Assembly: GCA_900771975.1 (NCBI GenBank)
Contig: CAAGPV010000024.1
Location: 12,205 to 76,204, forward strand
Direction: 5' to 3'
Origin: an uncultured Prevotella sp.
GTDB taxonomy: Bacteria; Bacteroidota; Bacteroidia; Bacteroidales; Bacteroidaceae
DNA: 64,000 nt
Shown here: piece after piece, positions 50,701-60,013 of the stretch
Numbering within the stretch: position 1 is the stretch's first letter
Layout of the letters: the number at the start of each line of letters is the position of its first letter
Translations under genes and position numbers: made by a program
The notes under the pieces: model-generated
The model's database searches: none
The model's input: the letters and a program-made list of their open reading frames with translations, nothing else
What the model was told of the DNA's origin: nothing

Positions 50701-50861
50701 GTCAAGTCTCCATGGCCATTAATGGTTAAGGTGGTCCCTTCCAGCGAGACAGTTGCACCATCCTGATCATTACCAAATGATGCAGGCAAGGTAGTTTGTG
50801 CCTGTATACCTATACAGCACAAGAGCGCGAAATTCGCACACAGTAATACTCTTTTCATCAT
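47778..50861 (-). CDS. Secreted BspA-type leucine-rich repeat protein
   Basis: A 1027-residue secreted protein with signal peptide 1-21. Residues about 65-240 hold four degenerate copies of a 30-40-residue Tyr-rich motif. Residues about 355-520 are LRR_5/BspA repeats (IPEGYTAIGDSAF, FPSTLDSIGNYAF, FNEGLRYIGNSAF). The long region 520-980 matches no family I recognise. The end (APIYTLNGVMVSRNG, then LAKGVYIQNGKKFIVK) resembles type IX C-terminal sorting signals, in line with the PorT-like gene in this window. BspA relatives bind host proteins; that is family knowledge, not shown here. The leader RNA is unusual. Confidence 0.85.
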   Translation of the reverse strand: MMKRVLLCANFALLCCIGIQAQTTLPASFGNDQDGATVSLEGTTLTINGHGDLTKMDASFLFTNTYNKVFADENGTQVADGTVFSDASTYYTRSDVYTPITENFTETHTTSKTDTWREFNATAANEVYKIGYDWSNNKPTYTLVKEGDKVNTTQIWIGGNNVDPYYKKGEDGTYTVISADEINSDTYTTEKSETYSVYSNCSNVFYKNGNTYSQVYNGGRVEEGRDYFTRSFDYQPASFDDLWDLGYLYSKSKFIDALVEHCEAENIVFVNDTPSTPLYINQDIIDALFYYKKDNQQSGENQVLKELDLGQTTCKNLSSKTFQDLPGKQNLSLTSLTLPLSESKKVPARLFSPNYVNNKALSKIVIPEGYTAIGDSAFVNMRIKDVVFPSTLDSIGNYAFNNCDSIDTLKLNEGLTYIGKYAFYTNSIALVSVLFPSTLDKIDDAAFLEANGLRDITFNEGLRYIGNSAFGGLNNDNLKGLTTLTIPSSVRFIGSGAFFRRQYQDVYFESEVAPLMPTGASVREINGGRAMELTAFPPECLQGNNGFNGNKQEGNTSDDVKGTGYANRENYKSNGVYFTMLHYPNNITDKEKLSTYTDTLRVYHTWGPGQAIDQWYGYDNPNGKLTVGKETKQLYGWNGITEIYPDVDYGFHDTYVGDRYVWPSQAQWNRAYGTALNGVGYDGVTPYRTKLTDEELQILAEAGYVVGTGDGQYSLDSLQEIAHKGTRMFVFSNPDTQPHKDYDIKMEGGKWWTLCVPFNMTKKQVDEVFGDETQVCLFNKVRRDRNTTTNINSITLFFTLDVCHHKSTKKSETGYWDYETIANNPAPADDDIVIYAHESYMIHPSKTPEDAVFVVKDYSPIVGNPSPTIIASSETNGDIQTSDVEGNEYRFVGNYIGGSDAQDILIPQYSYVFAKRKNQDEDYKFWFYTGTTSLWKPNKSLVQVAKHEGGVEDWHNFFNTQTNGAQQNSFFGTDPEVDAVEHISIVAGTHVDAPIYTLNGVMVSRNGDSSQLAKGVYIQNGKKFIVK

Positions 50862-51027
50862 TTTACGAGTTAAAAAATTTTATGTATTTATGGTTTCAAT
50901 AGTGGTTATGATGTGGAAACCTGTGACACGCGAGCCTTACGAGATTAAACCAGCATCTTTCTCGGAGGTCAATTTCTCCGTAACCCTCCCGGTTTGTAGG
51001 GGGGGGTAATACCCACCTTGAGTTAAT
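50862..51027 (-). ncRNA. Structured 5' leader of the LRR gene mRNA
   Basis: The predicted leader of about 165 nt holds a C-tract/G-tract helix (50984-50990 with 50999-51006) and a hairpin CGGAG-N8-CTCCG (50963-50980). The strand 50976-50983 can pair instead with 50937-50943, so two exclusive folds are possible. It matches no riboswitch I recognise. Evidence is base pairing alone. Confidence 0.45.
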
Positions 51028-51033
51028 TTGTTG

Positions 51034-51066
51034 GCAAATTTACACCATTATTTCTAACCCTGCAAA
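51034..51066 (-). promoter_or_regulatory. LRR gene promoter
   Basis: Minus-strand TTTG, 20 nt, TAAATTTGC, a full match to the Bacteroidetes consensus. Confidence 0.8.
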
Positions 51067-51150
51067 TAAATAGCCGCTTTTTTTCAAAACAAACGAAGAA
51101 TTTTCACAAAACGCAGGTTTTGAAAAGAGGAAAAGCAGGAGCACCAAACA

Positions 51151-51178
51151 AAAAGGGGTAGAGCCTCTGCCCTACCCC
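51151..51178 (-). terminator. rpoBC operon terminator
   Basis: Stem GGGGTAG/CTACCCC (51155-51161 with 51172-51178) followed on the minus strand by TTTTTG, about 30 nt after the rpoC stop. Confidence 0.9.
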
Positions 51179-51206
51179 AATATCTTAGAGAGATAATATC
51201 AACAAG

Positions 51207-54200
51207 TTATTCAGCCTCTTGCGTATGCTCAACCTTCCGGTCGGAAAAGTCGAGAACATTTTTACGATTGGCCTGAATGCGATCGTATTCTTCCTTGTTG
51301 CCTACCACAATCTTGTCCCACTGACGAAGACCCGTTCCTGCTGGTATAAGGTGACCACAGATGACGTTTTCCTTCATACCAATGAGGTTGTCGCTCTTGC
51401 CACGGATGGCAGCCTCGTTGAGCACCTTGGTGGTTTCCTGGAAGGAAGCGGCACTCATGAAGCTCTTAGTGCCGAGAGCAGCACGGGTGATACCCTGAAG
51501 TACCTGTGTGGCAGTAGCCTGAATGGTGTCACGCACCTGCACAAGTTTCTTGTCGCGACGCTTCAAGCTGGAATTTTCGTCACGCAGGCGACGAGCTGTG
51601 ATGATTTGACCGGCACGAAGGTTTTCGCTGTCACCCGGGTCAATAACATACTTTTTGCCCCAAATGCGGTCGTTTTCAGCAGCAAAGTCGAGTTTGTCGA
51701 CAAGTTCTTGCTCAAGGAATGTGGTGTCTCCAGGGTCGTTGATCTGAACTTTGCGCATCATCTGACGAACAATGATCTCGAAGTGCTTATCGTTGATCTT
51801 CACACCCTGCAGACGATAGACGTCCTGAACCTCGTTGACGATGTATTCCTGAACTGCCGTAGGACCCTTGATGGCAAGGATGTCTGCTGGTGTGGTGATA
51901 CCATCGGAAAGTGGGGTACAAGCACGAACGGCGTCATGCTCCTGAACCAAGATTTGCTTGGAAGTGCTAACAAGGTACTTACGCTGCTCGCCCGTCTTGG
52001 AGGTAACAATAATTTCGCGGTTACCACGTTTCACCTTACCCATAGTGACCTCACCGTCAATTTCGCTGACGATGGCGGGGTTGGACGGGTTACGCGCCTC
52101 GAACAATTCGGTAACACGAGGTAGACCACCGGTGATATCGCCGGCTCCACTCATGGAACGAGGTATCTTGACAAGGGTGGTACCAGTGGTGATTTCCGCA
52201 CCGTCTTCCACTTTCTGCTCCAAGTGACCCCCCACAGGGAAGTTGTATGTTCCAAGAATGTCAGAAGGGTCGTACCAACCTGTATCACGCTTTTTGTGGG
52301 CACCTGGGCGGACAATGTCGCAAGTAGGAATGCGGTTCTTATCCTTTGAATCGATGATGATGCGCTCGGTAAGACCTGTAGCATCATCGGTTTCAGTCTT
52401 GTAGGTAACGCTATCGATAACATCACGCAAACGTATCACACCAGCATATTCGCTGACGATGACGGCGTTGAATGGGTCCCAACGGCAAATCAAGTCGCCC
52501 TTCTTTACAAGGTCGTCATGCTTGAAATAGAGCTTGCTACCATAAGGAACATTCTCGGTAGAAAGAACAATATCGGTATTAGGATCGACAAAACGGATTT
52601 CTGCCAATCGGCTGACAACCATTTGGCAAGCTACATCGTCCTCATCGACAAAGTCAACGGTACGAAGTTCGTCAAATTCTACGCGAGAATCGTTTTTGGC
52701 AACGATGCTGGCGTTGGCAGCAGCGTTACCAGCGACACCACCGGCGTGGAAAGTACGGAGGGTAAGCTGCGTACCAGGCTCACCAATAGCCTGTGCGGCT
52801 ATTACGCCGACAGCTTCGCCGAGCTGAACCATACGCGCTGTAGCAAGGTTGCGTCCGTAACACTTCATGCAGACACCACGCTTGCTCTCGCAAGTGAGCA
52901 CAGAGCGGATGGTGACGGTCTCGATGGGTGAAGCCTCAATGGCTGCGGCAGCAGCCTCTGTAATTTCTTCTCCCGCTGAAACAAGCAACTCACCTGTGGT
53001 GGGATGAATAACATCGTGAACAGAAACACGACCCACAATGCGTTCAGAAAGGGAAGCGATTATTTCGTCACCATTCTTCAATGCCGAACACTCCAAACCA
53101 CGAAGTGTGCCACAATCCTCTTCGGTGATGATGACATCGTGGGAAACGTCTACAAGACGACGAGTCAGATAACCAGCATCGGCGGTCTTCATAGCGGTAT
53201 CGGCAAGACCCTTACGCGCACCGTGGGAAGAAATGAAGTATTCCAACACAGACATACCTTCCTTGAAGTTGGAAAGAATAGGGTTTTCAATGATTTGAGC
53301 CCCTTCAGCACCTGCTTTCTGAGGCTTTGCCATCAAACCACGCATACCAGCCAACTGAGCAATCTGGTCAGCCGAACCACGGGCACCGGAGTCAAGCATC
53401 ATATAAACGGCATTGAAACCTTGGTCGGCTTCGGTCATGTGCTTCATTACGGCATTCTTCAAGTTGTTGTTGACATGAGTCCAGGTATCGATCACCTGAT
53501 TGTAACGCTCCTTGTCGGTAATGAAACCCATTTCGTAGTTGGCTTTCACCTGATCAACCTCTGACTGACCTTTACCTACAATATCCTTCTTCTCACTTGG
53601 AACAATTATATCGTTAAGGTTGAAAGACAAACCGGCAACATAAGCCATACGGTAACCCAAGTTCTTAATGCCATCAAGGAACTCACAGGCACGCGCCATA
53701 CCGACAGCCTTGATGACATCGGCAATCAAGCCACGCAAAGATTTCTTAGAAATGACACCATTGAAATAGCCAATCTCGTCAGGCACAATCTGGTTGACAA
53801 TGACGCGACCTACAGAAGTTTCCACAAGATGCTTCTGCATCTTTCCATCGATGAGGTCGTTAACTACTACCTTAACGGGAGCATGAAGATCGCACTTGCC
53901 CTCGTTGTGGGCAATGATGGCTTCTTCTGGTCCATAGAAAGTCAAGCCTTCACCCTTGGCACCGGTACGCAACTTAGTGATGTAGTATAGACCCAACACC
54001 ATATCCTGAGAAGGAACGGTGATAGGAGCGCCATTGGCAGGATTTAATATATTGTGGCTCTGAAGCATCAAAATCTGAGCCTCGAGAACAGCTTCATTGC
54101 TCAAAGGAAGATGGACTGCCATCTGGTCGCCGTCGAAGTCGGCATTGAATGCTGTACAAGCCAACGGGTGCAACTGAATAGCTTTGCCTTCTATCAACTT

Positions 54201-55601
54201 GGGTTGGAAAGCCTGAATACCCAAACGGTGAAGCGTAGGGGCACGGTTCAGAAGAACGGGATGACCTTTCATCACATTCTCCAAGATGTCCCAAATAACT
54301 GGTTCGCGACGGTCTACAATCTTCTTGGCACTCTTTACGGTCTTGACGATGCCACGCTCAATGAGTTTACGGATGATAAACGGCTTATAAAGTTCAGCAG
54401 CCATCAACTTAGGCAGACCGCACTCGCCCATCTTCAACTCCGGGCCGACAACAATGACAGAACGTGCAGAATAGTCAACACGCTTTCCGAGCAGGTTCTG
54501 ACGGAAACGTCCTTGCTTTCCTTTAAGAGAGTCGGAAAGAGACTTCAAGGGACGGTTGCTTTCACTCTTAACAGCACTTGACTTACGCGAATTGTCAAAC
54601 AATGAGTCTACTGCCTCTTGAAGCATACGCTTCTCGTTGCGGAGGATGACTTCTGGCGCCTTTATCTCCATAAGACGCTTCAAACGGGAGTTACGGATGA
54701 TAACGCGACGATAAAGGTCATTCAAGTCGGAAGTGGCAAAACGGCCACCGTCCAACGGTACCAACGGACGCAACTCGGGAGGTGTAACTGGAATAATCTT
54801 CATAATCATCCATTCTGGACGATTAACCCCCTTGGACTGCAAGAAGGCATTCACTACCTGAAGACGCTTCAAGGCCTCGGTCTTGCGCATCTGAGAAGTG
54901 TTGCTATTGGCGCTGACACGCAACTCGTCGGCAAGTTTTTCCAAATCGAGACGCTGCAAAAGCATATAGATGGCCTCTGCACCCATCTTGGCAACAAACT
55001 TGGCAGGGTCGTTGTCGTCCAAATACTCATTACCTTCTGGCAAACGATTCTCTACGATGTCAAGATATTCTTCCTCGCTCAAGAGGTCCATCTCGTGAGA
55101 ACCGTTTAGCTCTTCGCTTGCTTCCTTGTCAGCATTGCCCTTGACAGTCATTCCCTTGACAACACCGGGATTGATAACGATGTACTTTTCGTAATAGATT
55201 ACCGCATCAAGCTTCTTGGTGGGAAGGCCAAGCAAATAACCGATTTTGTTGGGAAGAGAACGGAAATACCAAATGTGGGCAACAGGAACGACCAATTCAA
55301 TATGGCCACTACGCTCGCGACGTACTTTCTTTTCTGTTACCTCAACACCACACCGGTCGCAGACGATGCCTTTGTAACGGATGCGCTTATACTTACCACA
55401 AGCACATTCGTAGTCTTTAGTAGGACCGAAAATCCGCTCACAGAAAAGGCCATCACGCTCGGGCTTATAGGTGCGGTAATTGATGGTTTCCGGTTTAGTT
55501 ACCTCTCCATAGGAATTCTCAAGGATTTCTTCAGGAGAAGCTAAGCCAATTGTAATCTTCGTAAAATTACTTTTTACTTTATTGTCTTTCTTAAAAGCCA
55601 T
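51207..55601 (-). CDS. rpoC: RNA polymerase beta' subunit
   Basis: A 1464-residue beta' subunit. The N-terminal zinc ribbon (CACGKYKRIRYKGIVCDRCG) and the catalytic NADFDGDQMAVHLPL with its three Mg-binding aspartates are intact; the trigger loop region (GEPGTQLTLRTFHAGG) follows. Cotranscribed with rpoB 29 bp upstream and ended by a terminator at 51151-51178. Confidence 0.98.
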   Translation of the reverse strand: MAFKKDNKVKSNFTKITIGLASPEEILENSYGEVTKPETINYRTYKPERDGLFCERIFGPTKDYECACGKYKRIRYKGIVCDRCGVEVTEKKVRRERSGHIELVVPVAHIWYFRSLPNKIGYLLGLPTKKLDAVIYYEKYIVINPGVVKGMTVKGNADKEASEELNGSHEMDLLSEEEYLDIVENRLPEGNEYLDDNDPAKFVAKMGAEAIYMLLQRLDLEKLADELRVSANSNTSQMRKTEALKRLQVVNAFLQSKGVNRPEWMIMKIIPVTPPELRPLVPLDGGRFATSDLNDLYRRVIIRNSRLKRLMEIKAPEVILRNEKRMLQEAVDSLFDNSRKSSAVKSESNRPLKSLSDSLKGKQGRFRQNLLGKRVDYSARSVIVVGPELKMGECGLPKLMAAELYKPFIIRKLIERGIVKTVKSAKKIVDRREPVIWDILENVMKGHPVLLNRAPTLHRLGIQAFQPKLIEGKAIQLHPLACTAFNADFDGDQMAVHLPLSNEAVLEAQILMLQSHNILNPANGAPITVPSQDMVLGLYYITKLRTGAKGEGLTFYGPEEAIIAHNEGKCDLHAPVKVVVNDLIDGKMQKHLVETSVGRVIVNQIVPDEIGYFNGVISKKSLRGLIADVIKAVGMARACEFLDGIKNLGYRMAYVAGLSFNLNDIIVPSEKKDIVGKGQSEVDQVKANYEMGFITDKERYNQVIDTWTHVNNNLKNAVMKHMTEADQGFNAVYMMLDSGARGSADQIAQLAGMRGLMAKPQKAGAEGAQIIENPILSNFKEGMSVLEYFISSHGARKGLADTAMKTADAGYLTRRLVDVSHDVIITEEDCGTLRGLECSALKNGDEIIASLSERIVGRVSVHDVIHPTTGELLVSAGEEITEAAAAAIEASPIETVTIRSVLTCESKRGVCMKCYGRNLATARMVQLGEAVGVIAAQAIGEPGTQLTLRTFHAGGVAGNAAANASIVAKNDSRVEFDELRTVDFVDEDDVACQMVVSRLAEIRFVDPNTDIVLSTENVPYGSKLYFKHDDLVKKGDLICRWDPFNAVIVSEYAGVIRLRDVIDSVTYKTETDDATGLTERIIIDSKDKNRIPTCDIVRPGAHKKRDTGWYDPSDILGTYNFPVGGHLEQKVEDGAEITTGTTLVKIPRSMSGAGDITGGLPRVTELFEARNPSNPAIVSEIDGEVTMGKVKRGNREIIVTSKTGEQRKYLVSTSKQILVQEHDAVRACTPLSDGITTPADILAIKGPTAVQEYIVNEVQDVYRLQGVKINDKHFEIIVRQMMRKVQINDPGDTTFLEQELVDKLDFAAENDRIWGKKYVIDPGDSENLRAGQIITARRLRDENSSLKRRDKKLVQVRDTIQATATQVLQGITRAALGTKSFMSAASFQETTKVLNEAAIRGKSDNLIGMKENVICGHLIPAGTGLRQWDKIVVGNKEEYDRIQANRKNVLDFSDRKVEHTQEAE

Positions 55602-55630
55602 GTTTTACTTTCTTTTTGGGGTGTTGCTGA

Positions 55631-58600
55631 TTAATCAAGTTTGATACTTAGACCGAGTCCGCGAAGCTCATGCAAGAGCACATTGAGAGACTCTGGTATA
55701 CCTGGTGTAGGCATTGGCTCACCTTTGACAATGGCCTCATAGGCCTTGGAACGGCCAACGACATCATCTGACTTAATGGTGAGGACCTCCTGAAGAATGT
55801 GGGATGCGCCGAAAGCTTCGAGCGCCCAAACTTCCATCTCTCCAAAACGCTGACCACCAAACTGAGCTTTACCGCCAAGAGGCTGCTGCGTTATCAAACT
55901 GTAAGGACCAATTGAACGGGCATGCATCTTGTCTTCTACCATGTGGCCTAACTTCAAGAAGTAGGTGATACCGATGGTTGCCGGTTGGTCGAACATTTCA
56001 CCAGTCTCACCATCATAGATGTGAGTAGAGCAAAGGCTTGGCAGACCAGCCTTATCGGTCCATTCCTGAAGGTCCTCAAGTTTCGCACCATCAAAAATAG
56101 GTGTAGCGAACTTAACGCCAAGACGCTTGCCGGCTGCTCCCAAAATGGCTTCAAAAATCTGTCCCAAGTTCATACGTGACGGCACACCCATAGGGTTCAA
56201 TACCAAGTCTACCGGACGGCCATCCTCCAAGAATGGCATATCCTCCATACGAACAACCTTAGAAACAATACCCTTATTACCGTGACGACCGGCCAACTTG
56301 TCACCAACTTGAATCTTACGTTTCTTGGCTACATAGACCTTGGCCATCTGCAAAATGCCAGAAGGAAGGTCATCACCAATAGTGATGGCAAACTTACGAC
56401 GTTTCATCTCGGCATCCATCTGCTTGTACTTGCGGATGAAATTCATGATCAAGTCTTGTATCAACTTGTTGGTATGCTCATCTTCTGTCCAATTGTTAGA
56501 CTGAATTCCTTCATAATCGAGATTCTTCAACATGGCAACAGTAAACTTGGAGCCCTTGGTGATAATCTCTGCATCAGAATAGTCTTTGATACCTTGAGAA
56601 GATTTTCCTTCGGTAAGAGTCATCAATTTGTCAACTAAGATATCTTTCAAGTCGTTGACTTTAGCTTCTTGTTCTTCGTCTATCTTAGCCAAAATGATCT
56701 TGTCCTGACGTTTGCTCTCACGAGTCTTCTCGGCACGAGAGAACAGCTTCTTATCTATAATAACACCGCTCAAAGACGGATTAGCTTTCAATGAGGAGTC
56801 TTTCACATCACCAGCTTTATCACCAAAAATGGCACGAAGCAACTTCTCTTCAGGTGAAGGATCGCTCTCGCCCTTAGGAGAAATCTTTCCGATGAGGATA
56901 TCGCCAGGCTCAACACGAGCTCCTACACGGATAATACCATTCTCATCAAGATCCTTTGTAGCTTCTTCGCTGACATTTGGAATATCACTAGTAAACTCTT
57001 CTACACCACGTTTTGTCTCGCGGACATCGAGGGAATATTCGTCAACGTGAACACTGGTCAATACATCTTCACGAACCATACGTTCGCTGATAACAACGGC
57101 ATCCTCATAGTTGTAACCCTTCCAAGGCATATAAGCAACCAACAGGTTGCGCCCAAGAGCCAATTCTCCATTTTCTGTTGCATAGCCTTCTGTAAGGATA
57201 TCACCTGCTTTCACACGTTGGCCCTTGTTGCAAATTGGACGCAAGTCAACAACCATATTCTGATTCGTACGGCGGAACTTTGGAATGCGGTACTCTTTAA
57301 GAGCCGGTTCAAAACTAACAAACTCTTCTTCTTCCGTACGGTCATACAAAATACGAATAGTTGTAGCGTCTACATACTCAATAACACCAGCTCCCTCAGC
57401 TGTTATTTGCGTGCGGGAATCTTCACAGACTTGCTTCTCCAAACCTGTTCCAACAATAGGAGCATCATTATGAAGCAATGGCACAGCCTGACGCATCATG
57501 TTACATCCCATCAAAGCACGGTGACCGTCATCATGCTCCAAGAAAGGAATCAAACCAGCTGAAACGGATGCAATCTGTTGAGGTGACACATCCATTAGGT
57601 CAACTTGACCCGGATCAACAACTGGATAATCTGCGTCTTGACGACATTTAACATAAGTACGGATAAATGTTCCATCTGGGTTAAGAGGAGCATTGCCCTG
57701 ACCTATCAACTTGTCTTCTTCTTCCTCGGCTGTTAGATAGACTACATCATTGTTATCCATATCAACTTTAGCGTCTTTAACGTTACGATAAGGAGTAACT
57801 ATAAAGCCTAAATCGTTGATTTTAGCATAGAGACACAACGAAGAAATAAGACCGATATTTGGACCTTCAGGACTCTCAATAGGACATAAACGGCCATAAT
57901 GAGTATAGTGGACATCACGTACTTCAAATCCGGCACGCTCACGAGACAGACCACCAGGACCTAACGCTGACAAACGACGTTTGTGAGTAACCTCTGCCAA
58001 AGGATTGGTCTGGTCCATAAACTGGCTAAGAGGGTTAGTCCCGAAGAAAGAATTAATTACACTGGAAATCGTCTTGGCATTAATCAAATCAGTGGGCTGG
58101 AACACCTCATTGTCACGAACGTTCATACGCTCGCGGATGGTACGGCTCATACGTGCCAAGCCGATAGAGAACTGGTTACTTAACTGCTCACCGACTGTAC
58201 GTACACGACGATTAGACAAATGGTCAATATCATCAACGGTGGCTTTGGAGTTAACTAACTGTATAAGATACTTTATAATCTCAATAATATCTTCTTTTGT
58301 CAAAACACGGACATCAGAATCAGTATCGAGACCTAATTTTTTGTTGATACGATAACGGCCAACTTCACCCAAATCATATCGCTTATCTGAGAAAAACAAA
58401 TTTTGGAACACTTCACGAGCACTTGCTTCATCAGCTGGGTCGGCATTGCGCAACTGACGATAAATATAAAGGACCGCATCCTTTTCAGAGTGTGAAGTAT
58501 CTTTAGACAGGGTATTAAAAATGATTGCAAACTTATTGGCTTGATCCTCATCTTTATGCAACAAAATTGAAGAAGCTCCGCTATCAAGTATCAAATCGAT

Positions 58601-59443
58601 ATGATCTGCTGTAATCTCAGTTTCACGCTCAACGATAACTTCATTGCGCTCTATAGTGGTAACCTCACCTGTATCGGAGTCGCTATAATCCTGGAACCAT
58701 GTTTTCATCACGTTTCCAGCTAATTTTCGACCGATTGCTGCCTTTAGGTTTTTCTTATTAACCTTTACCTCCTCACAAAGATCAAACAACTGGAGGATGT
58801 CTTTGTCACTTTCATAGCCAATTGCACGCAACAATGTTGTTACCGGCAACTTCTTTTTACGGTCGATGTAAGCATACATCACATTATTAATGTCAGTGGC
58901 AAATTCAATCCACGAACCTTTGAAAGGAATAATACGAGCACTATAAAGTTTTGTACCATTCGCATGAACTCCTTGTCCAAAGAAAACACCAGGAGAACGG
59001 TGCAATTGGGAAACGACAACACGCTCGGCTCCATTGATAACAAAAGTACCGTTTTGAGTCATATAAGGAATATTACCCAAAAAGACATTCTGAATAATAG
59101 TTTCAAAATCCTCGTGATCTGGATCAGTACAATAAAGCTTCATCTTTGCTTTCAAGGGAACACTATAAGTGAGGCCACGTTCCAAACACTCATCTATAGT
59201 GTAACGAGGTGGATCTATATAATAATCCAAGAATTCAAGAACGAAATTGTTTCGCGTGTCTGTAATTGGGAAATTTTCAGCAAACACTTTGTACAATCCA
59301 TCATTCTTTCGCTCTTCTGGAGGAGTGTCTAACTGAAGGAAATCACGGAATGACTTCAACTGCACATCAAGAAAATCCGGATAAGGATACGGATTTTGAA
59401 CGCTGGCGAAGTTTACTCGGTTATCAATTATCTTTGTTGCCAT
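55631..59443 (-). CDS. rpoB: RNA polymerase beta subunit
   Basis: A 1270-residue beta subunit. The rifampicin-binding cluster reads LSQFMDQTNPLAEVTHKRRL with the Asp, His and following Ser residues of the sensitive type. The conserved HGNKGIVSKV and C-terminal GKAQFGGQRFGEMEVWALEA are present. Start 59443 (MATKIIDNRVNFAS) is the family start; an ATG fifteen codons upstream is less likely. An attenuator-like hairpin separates it from rplL. Confidence 0.98.
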   Translation of the reverse strand: MATKIIDNRVNFASVQNPYPYPDFLDVQLKSFRDFLQLDTPPEERKNDGLYKVFAENFPITDTRNNFVLEFLDYYIDPPRYTIDECLERGLTYSVPLKAKMKLYCTDPDHEDFETIIQNVFLGNIPYMTQNGTFVINGAERVVVSQLHRSPGVFFGQGVHANGTKLYSARIIPFKGSWIEFATDINNVMYAYIDRKKKLPVTTLLRAIGYESDKDILQLFDLCEEVKVNKKNLKAAIGRKLAGNVMKTWFQDYSDSDTGEVTTIERNEVIVERETEITADHIDLILDSGASSILLHKDEDQANKFAIIFNTLSKDTSHSEKDAVLYIYRQLRNADPADEASAREVFQNLFFSDKRYDLGEVGRYRINKKLGLDTDSDVRVLTKEDIIEIIKYLIQLVNSKATVDDIDHLSNRRVRTVGEQLSNQFSIGLARMSRTIRERMNVRDNEVFQPTDLINAKTISSVINSFFGTNPLSQFMDQTNPLAEVTHKRRLSALGPGGLSRERAGFEVRDVHYTHYGRLCPIESPEGPNIGLISSLCLYAKINDLGFIVTPYRNVKDAKVDMDNNDVVYLTAEEEEDKLIGQGNAPLNPDGTFIRTYVKCRQDADYPVVDPGQVDLMDVSPQQIASVSAGLIPFLEHDDGHRALMGCNMMRQAVPLLHNDAPIVGTGLEKQVCEDSRTQITAEGAGVIEYVDATTIRILYDRTEEEEFVSFEPALKEYRIPKFRRTNQNMVVDLRPICNKGQRVKAGDILTEGYATENGELALGRNLLVAYMPWKGYNYEDAVVISERMVREDVLTSVHVDEYSLDVRETKRGVEEFTSDIPNVSEEATKDLDENGIIRVGARVEPGDILIGKISPKGESDPSPEEKLLRAIFGDKAGDVKDSSLKANPSLSGVIIDKKLFSRAEKTRESKRQDKIILAKIDEEQEAKVNDLKDILVDKLMTLTEGKSSQGIKDYSDAEIITKGSKFTVAMLKNLDYEGIQSNNWTEDEHTNKLIQDLIMNFIRKYKQMDAEMKRRKFAITIGDDLPSGILQMAKVYVAKKRKIQVGDKLAGRHGNKGIVSKVVRMEDMPFLEDGRPVDLVLNPMGVPSRMNLGQIFEAILGAAGKRLGVKFATPIFDGAKLEDLQEWTDKAGLPSLCSTHIYDGETGEMFDQPATIGITYFLKLGHMVEDKMHARSIGPYSLITQQPLGGKAQFGGQRFGEMEVWALEAFGASHILQEVLTIKSDDVVGRSKAYEAIVKGEPMPTPGIPESLNVLLHELRGLGLSIKLD

Positions 59444-59520
59444 TATAAAATTAAAATCATTTATGAATCTCTGAGATACCCTGTCCAAGAAATCCCAGTT
59501 TCAAAAAGTGTCAATAGACA

Positions 59521-59559
59521 CAAAAAGGTTAGGTTTTGCCGACTGGGCAAAGCCTAACC
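59521..59559 (-). terminator. Attenuator between rplL and rpoB
   Basis: A 14-bp stem (59527-59540 with 59546-59559, one mismatch) with a 5-nt loop, followed on the minus strand by TTTTTG. It lies 20 nt after the rplL stop, 80 nt before rpoB. Partial termination here would set the ratio of ribosomal protein to polymerase. Confidence 0.88.
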
Positions 59560-59581
59560 ATTATTTATGGAGTATTGTAAA

Positions 59582-59959
59582 TTACTTCAATTCAACCTTA
59601 GCACCAGCTGCCTCGATTGATTTCTTAAGGTTTTCAGCTTCCTCTTTAGAAAGACCTTCCTTAACAGTTGCAGGAGCACCATCAACGAGATCCTTTGCTT
59701 CTTTCAAGCCAAGACCACAAGCTTCCTTAACAGCCTTTACAACCTGAAGCTTCTGACCACCTACCTCAGCAAGGATAACATCGAAAGAAGATTTCTCCTC
59801 GGCTGCAGCAGCTGCACCAGCAGCTGGGCCAGCAGCAACTGCAACAGCTGCAGCTGCAGGCTCAATACCATACTCGTCCTTGAGGACAGTTGCCAACTCA
59901 TTAACTTCTTTAACAGTAAGATTTACTAATTCTTCTGCAATAGCTTTTACGTCTGCCAT
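59582..59959 (-). CDS. rplL: Ribosomal protein L7/L12
   Basis: A 125-residue stalk protein that recruits GTPase factors. It has an N-terminal dimer domain (ALAEELVNLT-type start), an alanine-rich hinge at about 35-52 and the C-terminal domain with SFDVILAEVGGQKLQVVKAV and GLGLKEAKDLVDGAP. Confidence 0.98.
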   Translation of the reverse strand: MADVKAIAEELVNLTVKEVNELATVLKDEYGIEPAAAAVAVAAGPAAGAAAAAEEKSSFDVILAEVGGQKLQVVKAVKEACGLGLKEAKDLVDGAPATVKEGLSKEEAENLKKSIEAAGAKVELK

Positions 59960-60013
59960 TTTTATTCTAATTTTTAAATTTTATTATACTATAAATTGAT
60001 GTGACTTTAATGA

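Noticed and set aside
51219..52124. Plus-strand open frame of about 300 codons antisense to rpoC
   Set aside because: It is a mirror of highly biased rpoC codons, with no start context, promoter or recognisable product.
57900..58100. Rifampicin-resistance changes in rpoB
   Set aside because: The residues of the cluster (Asp, His, Ser in MDQTNP, THKRRL, LSALGP) are all of the sensitive type.
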